Shown: piece by piece, positions 60,299 through 64,000 of the stretch
Numbering within the stretch: the stretch's first letter is position 1
How the letters are laid out: each line of letters starts with the position of its first letter
Assembly (NCBI RefSeq): GCF_003399445.1
Contig: NZ_QUQO01000001.1
Location: 2,105,001-2,169,000, forward strand
Source: Parvularcula marina
GTDB taxonomy: Bacteria > Pseudomonadota > Alphaproteobacteria > Caulobacterales > Parvularculaceae
Length of the DNA: 64,000 nucleotides
Direction: 5' to 3'
Made by a program: the position numbers and the translations under genes
Notes under the pieces: generated by a model
Seen by the model: only the letters and a program-made list of their open reading frames with translations
Database searches by the model: none
Told to the model about the DNA's origin: nothing

Positions 60299-61408
60299 GT
60301 GGACGACACCGCTCACATCTTGCGCGCAGTGGCGCTGGCCGAACGGGCGGCGGGGAGGACCTCGCCGAACCCGATGGTGGGCTGCGTCATCGTGAAAGAC
60401 GGTGAGGTGATCGGCGAGGGCTGGCACCAGGGGCCGGGCACGCCTCATGCCGAACCGGCGGCGCTGGCGGAAGCGGGGGACGCCGCGCGTGGCGCGACCG
60501 CCTATGTGACACTCGAGCCCTGCAATCATTACGGCAATACCCCGCCCTGTTCAGAGGCGCTCATCGCCGCAGGGGTTGCGGAAGTCGTCTATGCGGCGGC
60601 AGACCCCAACCCGCTCGCGGCGGGCGGGGCGGATCGCCTTCGTGCCGCGGGTATCCGTGTACGGCATGTGCTGGTGCCCGAAGCGGATCGGCTCATCCGC
60701 CCCTGGGTGCATGGGCTCACCGCGTCCCGGCCTTATGTTTACGCCAAGCTCGCGATGAGCCTTGATGGCCGCACGGCAACAAAGACTGGCGAGTCAAAAT
60801 GGATCACAGGACCTGAAGCGCGGACGCATGGCCACCTCCTCCGCCAACGGACGGATGCCATCATTGTCGGTGTGGAGACGGTCCTTGCGGATGATCCGGG
60901 TCTTGATCCCCGCCCCGAAGGCGTGGTGCCCGCCCCGTCGCTCAAGATCGTGATGGATAGTCGTTTGCGGACACCCGCTGAGGCGAAACTGCTCTCAACG
61001 CCCGGTGATGTGCTCATTTTCACGACCGGTACGGCGGACTGGCAGGCAGAAGACGCATTGCGCGAACAAGGCGCCGAAATCATCCGTATTCCATCCGTCA
61101 ACGATCGCCCCTCTCTTTCAGCAGCTTTGGCGCATCTCAAAGAGATTGGCTGCCAGTCCGTCATGATCGAGGGCGGCGGTACGTTGCTGAGCTCTGTATT
61201 CGATGACGGGCTCGTTGATGAGGTCTGGGCCTATATTGCCCCCCTCATCCTAGGTGGTGGCCGGCCAGCCATTTCTGGTGAGGGGCCGGACCAGCTTGCC
61301 TCGGCTTTCACGCTTGCCGACCGGCAGGTCGAACAGCTTGGTACGGATCTTTTCATCCGCGGAACGCTCCAGAGACGGGAGGAGGCAGTATGTTCACAGG
61401 CCTCGTAG
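60299..61408 (+). CDS. ribD: Bifunctional deaminase/reductase of riboflavin synthesis
   Basis: 369 residues. Deaminase domain: RTSPNPMVGCVIV, HAE (His50, Glu52) and the zinc Cys75 and Cys84 (TLEPCNHYGNTPPCSEAL). Reductase domain: YVYAKLAMSLDGRTATKTGE, TDAIIVGVETVLADDPGL and EGGGTLL. GTG 60299 is the start: GAGGAG lies six bases upstream and MDDTAHILRAVALAER fits the family. An open frame runs back to 60110 through the riboswitch, but that part is regulatory RNA. The end overlaps ribE by 19 bp. Confidence 0.95.
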   Translation: MDDTAHILRAVALAERAAGRTSPNPMVGCVIVKDGEVIGEGWHQGPGTPHAEPAALAEAGDAARGATAYVTLEPCNHYGNTPPCSEALIAAGVAEVVYAAADPNPLAAGGADRLRAAGIRVRHVLVPEADRLIRPWVHGLTASRPYVYAKLAMSLDGRTATKTGESKWITGPEARTHGHLLRQRTDAIIVGVETVLADDPGLDPRPEGVVPAPSLKIVMDSRLRTPAEAKLLSTPGDVLIFTTGTADWQAEDALREQGAEIIRIPSVNDRPSLSAALAHLKEIGCQSVMIEGGGTLLSSVFDDGLVDEVWAYIAPLILGGGRPAISGEGPDQLASAFTLADRQVEQLGTDLFIRGTLQRREEAVCSQAS

Positions 61409-61989
61409 AGGAAATGGGCACGGTCCGGCGGGCCGGGCCAGAAGGGGACGGCTACATCCTCGATATCGCGGCGGACACCGTGCTTGAGGATGTGCGCTTT
61501 GGAGACTCGATCAGTGTCGAAGGCGTCTGCCTCAGCGTCACCGAATTTGACCGTACCCGGTTCAAGGTTGGGCTGGCCCCTGAAACTCTCAACCGTACGA
61601 CATTGGGTGACTTGAAAGAAGGCGACCGCGTCAATCTTGAGCGCTCCCTTTTGCCCACGACACGACTTGGCGGGCATTATGTGCAAGGGCATGTCGATGG
61701 GACCGGATGGATCCGGGAGGTCCGGCCTGATGGCGATGCGCTCTGGGTCATCATCGATACGTCGCCAGAGATCATGCACTATATTGTCCGTAAGGGATAT
61801 ATCTCAGTAGATGGCACCAGCCTGACCGTCGTTGAGACGGGGACGGACTGGTTCTCTCTCACGCTTATTTCCCACACCCAGCCGCTGGTGACGCTTGGTA
61901 CGAAAAAGCCGGGCGACCGCGTCAATCTCGAAACCGATATCATGGCGAAATATGCCGAAAAGGCGCTCGCAGGAAGGATCGCAGAATGA
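61390..61989 (+). CDS. ribE: Riboflavin synthase, alpha chain
   Basis: 199 residues with two lumazine-binding barrels: MFTGLVEEMGTV and GVCLSVTEFD in the first, VDGTSLTVVETGTDWFSLTL in the second, then CxxGDxVNLE-like GDRVNLETDIMAKYAEK. It dismutates two 6,7-dimethyl-8-ribityllumazine molecules into riboflavin. Overlaps ribD and ribB. Confidence 0.95.
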   Translation: MFTGLVEEMGTVRRAGPEGDGYILDIAADTVLEDVRFGDSISVEGVCLSVTEFDRTRFKVGLAPETLNRTTLGDLKEGDRVNLERSLLPTTRLGGHYVQGHVDGTGWIREVRPDGDALWVIIDTSPEIMHYIVRKGYISVDGTSLTVVETGTDWFSLTLISHTQPLVTLGTKKPGDRVNLETDIMAKYAEKALAGRIAE

Positions 61990-62612
61990 GCTTTGTTCCC
62001 GTCAAGGAGGCCATCGCCCGGATCAGGGATGGCGGTATGGTCATCATCTGTGACGATGAGGGCCGCGAGAATGAAGGCGATCTCGTGATCGCCGCTGAAT
62101 TCGCGGATGCCGCCGCGATCAATTTCTGTGCCGTGCATGGCCGCGGGCTCATCTGCTGTGCGCTGGCGCCGGAGATCCTCGATCGGCTGGAGCTGCCCCT
62201 CATGGTGCCGCAGGAGGAAAACCGCTCCGGTTTCGGCACGGCTTTCACCGTCTCGGTCGAAGCGCGAGAAGGGGTGACGACCGGCATCTCCGCAGCCGAC
62301 CGGGCACGGACGGTTGAGGTGCTGATCGACCCTGAAGCGAAACCGGACGACCTCGTCAAGCCGGGTCATATGTTCCCCTTGCGCGCGCGGAATGATGGCG
62401 TGCTTGAGCGGGGCGGGCAGACAGAAGCCAGCGTCGATCTCGTCCGACTTGCTGAGCTTCGTCCGGGGGCGGTCATCTGTGAAGTGATGAACTCCGACGG
62501 CACGATGGCACGGCGGGACGATCTGATGGAATTTTCAAAAACCCATGGCATCCCCATGGTGACGGTCGCGGCGATCCGCGAACACCGTCTTGCCCTGAGA
62601 AAGGCTGCCTGA
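61986..62612 (+). CDS. ribB: 3,4-dihydroxy-2-butanone-4-phosphate synthase
   Basis: 208 residues, stand-alone RibB: acidic motif CDDEGRENEGDLVIAAEF, TAFTVSVEAREGVTTGISA, PGHMFPLRAR and GQTEASVDLVRLA. It makes the four-carbon unit of the lumazine from ribulose-5-phosphate. Many alphaproteobacteria fuse this domain to GTP cyclohydrolase II (RibBA); here the second domain is missing. ATGA overlap with ribE; one base before ribH. Confidence 0.95.
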   Translation: MSFVPVKEAIARIRDGGMVIICDDEGRENEGDLVIAAEFADAAAINFCAVHGRGLICCALAPEILDRLELPLMVPQEENRSGFGTAFTVSVEAREGVTTGISAADRARTVEVLIDPEAKPDDLVKPGHMFPLRARNDGVLERGGQTEASVDLVRLAELRPGAVICEVMNSDGTMARRDDLMEFSKTHGIPMVTVAAIREHRLALRKAA

Positions 62613-62613
62613 C

Positions 62614-63093
62614 ATGACAAGCAGAATTGAGGCTCCCGTGACGGGAGCGGGCCGTCGCATCGCGATCATCGACACGGGCTGGAATGATTTCATCGTCAGC
62701 CGACTGACGGAGGGTGCCACTTCGACGCTGCGCCGCCATGGTGTTGCGGAGGATGATATCGTCCACATCACGGTGCCGGGGGCATTCGAGCTGCCGCTGG
62801 CGGTCAAGACGGCGGCGGAGACCGGCCGCTATGCGGCCATCGTGGCGCTTGGCTGCGTCATTCGCGGGGCGACCCCGCATTTCGATTATGTCGCGGGCGA
62901 AGCAGCCAAAGGGATTTCTTCCGTCATGCTTACCACCGGCGTGCCGGTGGCCTTCGGTGTACTGACGACAGACACGATTGAGCAGGCCATTGAACGGGCT
63001 GGAACGAAGCTCGGTAATAAGGGCGCAGAGGCCGCGCAGGTCGCGCTCGAAATGGCGGGCCTGATCGAGGCTATCAAGGCGGAAGGGGCATGA
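62614..63093 (+). CDS. ribH: 6,7-dimethyl-8-ribityllumazine synthase
   Basis: 159 residues. RIAIIDTGWNDFIVSRLTEG, VPGAFELPLAVKT, ALGCVIRGATPHFDYVAGEA and PVAFGVLTTDTIEQAIERAG are the family blocks, with the catalytic His in TPHFDY. Forms icosahedral or decameric shells in other bacteria. Ends on ATGA with folE. Confidence 0.96.
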   Translation: MTSRIEAPVTGAGRRIAIIDTGWNDFIVSRLTEGATSTLRRHGVAEDDIVHITVPGAFELPLAVKTAAETGRYAAIVALGCVIRGATPHFDYVAGEAAKGISSVMLTTGVPVAFGVLTTDTIEQAIERAGTKLGNKGAEAAQVALEMAGLIEAIKAEGA

Positions 63094-63665
63094 GCATGAG
63101 TGAACGTGCCAGCCGGGCGGAGGCAGAGGCCGCTGTCCGTGTACTTCTTTCCTATATCGGCGAGGATCCCGACCGCGAAGGGCTTGTCGATACGCCCAAG
63201 CGCTTCGTCAAAGCTTATGATGACTGGTTCAAGGGGTATGGGGAGGATCCGGACCAGATCCTTGCGACCACTTTCGAGGAGGTCGAGGGTTACGATGACA
63301 TCGTGCTTCTCAAGGACATCCGGGTGGAAAGCCATTGTGAGCACCATGTGGCCCCAATCATCGGCACGGCCCATGTCGCCTATCTGCCGGACCGGCGGGT
63401 TGTCGGCCTGTCCAAGCTGGCCCGGCTTGTCGATACATATGGAAAGCGCCTGCAGAGCCAGGAAACACTGACCAATCTGATTGCGAACACGATTGACCGT
63501 GTGCTGAAGCCTCGCGGCGTTGCGGTGATCATCGATGCGGAGCATCAATGCATCTCGACGCGCGGCACAAGGAAATCGGAGATTTCCTGCGTCACCCGGT
63601 CGGTCCTTGGCGCCTTCCGCGATGATCCGCGTTATGAAGAGCGGCTTGCCCGGCTGATCGGCTAA
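63090..63665 (+). CDS. folE: GTP cyclohydrolase I
   Basis: 191 residues of the T-fold GCH I: DREGLVDTPKRFVKAYDDWF, zinc and substrate motif VESHCEHHVAPIIGTAHVAY, LQSQETLTNLIANTI, and EHQCISTRGTRKS. Makes dihydroneopterin triphosphate for folate or pterins. ATGA overlap with ribH puts it inside the riboflavin operon, where nusB is usual in other alphaproteobacteria. It is not GTP cyclohydrolase II (no ribA seen in the window), so it cannot supply the riboflavin precursor. Confidence 0.96.
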   Translation: MSMSERASRAEAEAAVRVLLSYIGEDPDREGLVDTPKRFVKAYDDWFKGYGEDPDQILATTFEEVEGYDDIVLLKDIRVESHCEHHVAPIIGTAHVAYLPDRRVVGLSKLARLVDTYGKRLQSQETLTNLIANTIDRVLKPRGVAVIIDAEHQCISTRGTRKSEISCVTRSVLGAFRDDPRYEERLARLIG

Positions 63666-64000
63666 TCGTTGAAGACGCTTATGACATCCTGAGGGATGCG
63701 GCGTGGCCGGCCCTCAGGCGTCAGGCAGGCAACGATAACTTGCGCCGATGCGATCAGGACACCATCGCGTTCCGCTTTCTGATCAAAAATCATCCGTGCC
63801 CCTTTGACCTCCGTCACTATCGTCGTGATGGTGAGAAGGTCGTCCATCCGCGCGGCGAGATGATAGTCGAGATCCATTTTGCGGACGGCAAAGACCAGCG
63901 GCTCTTCGCGCGCCATCAGGTCGGAGTTCGTGAACCCGCACTGGCGCAGGCCCTCGGTCCGCCCGCGTTCAAAATATTTCAGATAATTGGCGTGATAGAC
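63662..64000 (-). CDS. YbgC-type acyl-CoA thioesterase (partial)
   Basis: The visible 112 residues begin VYHANYLKYFERGRTEGLR in the frame running to the window end and end RIPQDVISVFND; the N-terminus lies outside. Hotdog 4HBT fold with the HANYLKYFERGR motif and DYHLAARMDDLLTI. YbgC proteins hydrolyse acyl-CoA and often sit in the tol-pal cluster, which may follow beyond the window. The shorter open frame from 63916 is only its internal Met. The tail overlaps folE by 4 bp. Confidence 0.9.
   Translation of the reverse strand, partial: VYHANYLKYFERGRTEGLRQCGFTNSDLMAREEPLVFAVRKMDLDYHLAARMDDLLTITTIVTEVKGARMIFDQKAERDGVLIASAQVIVACLTPEGRPRRIPQDVISVFND

Noticed and set aside
1-64000. tRNA, rRNA, insertion sequence, prophage and toxin-antitoxin genes
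   Set aside because: I looked for T-loop patterns, terminal inverted repeats with transposase frames, integrases and paired small toxin genes and found none.

Overview
The window is about 64 kb of GC-rich DNA from an alphaproteobacterial chromosome. Protein families and gene orders typical of that class support this: lptB-rpoN-hpf-ptsN, a DUF1150 gene, 6S RNA between zapA and the 5-formyl-THF cycloligase gene, DUF3035/BamF, DUF2125, HWE kinases, and pyk-eda of the Entner-Doudoroff route. A marine or surface-attached member of the Caulobacterales/Maricaulales/Parvularculales group would fit the exopolysaccharide and RTX genes, but the genus cannot be fixed from sequence alone. There is no plasmid, phage, integrase, transposase, CRISPR array, rRNA or tRNA. 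Gene density is high, with many ATGA/GTGA stop-start overlaps, and most genes are housekeeping.

Layout. 1-3.5 kb: end of lptB, then rpoN, hpf, ptsN and a DUF1150 gene. 3.5-9.4 kb: polysaccharide export, namely uppP (divergent), a short OPX lipoprotein, an outer-membrane beta-barrel, a Wzc-like co-polymerase/tyrosine kinase and an M23 peptidase lipoprotein. 9.4-13.6 kb: three tandem RTX (calcium-binding nonapeptide repeat) proteins sharing N- and C-terminal modules. 13.7-20.7 kb: trpS, a hydrolase, a membrane protein with a small regulator, an M20 peptidase, a VOC-like protein, and eda-pyk. 20.8-25.3 kb: phoR-phoU-phoB without pst genes, and trkH. 25.3-35.7 kb: apaG, dCTP deaminase, pdeM, gloB, hisC, DUF2125, plsC, ydcF, purF, cvpA. 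35.7-39.4 kb: a membrane AraC regulator, a DUF2306 protein, and a two-component pair whose kinase carries a FixL-like PAS domain. 39.4-47.5 kb: radA, an M48-PDZ lipoprotein, GT39, a DUF885 lipoprotein, fau, 6S RNA, zapA. 47.6-55.7 kb: central carbon cluster tkt-gap-(lipoprotein)-(methyltransferase)-pgk-fda, then thiE and a Sel1 protein. 55.8-59.9 kb: ileS-lspA-bamF. 60-63.7 kb: FMN riboswitch, ribD-ribE-ribB-ribH and folE, then a partial YbgC thioesterase.

How it fits together. UppP recycles the lipid carrier that Wzy-type polysaccharide assembly uses. The OPX lipoprotein is too short to cross the outer membrane itself and sits beside a beta-barrel, so the two probably form a composite translocon fed by the Wzc-like protein. 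The RTX trio next door may supply a secreted calcium-binding matrix. No glycosyltransferase or type I secretion gene lies nearby, so both systems need partners elsewhere. The observations most worth testing are the composite export module, the RTX family, the predicted heme-PAS HWE kinase, the riboflavin cluster with folE and no ribA, and two families of inverted REP doublets, each in a convergent intergenic gap.
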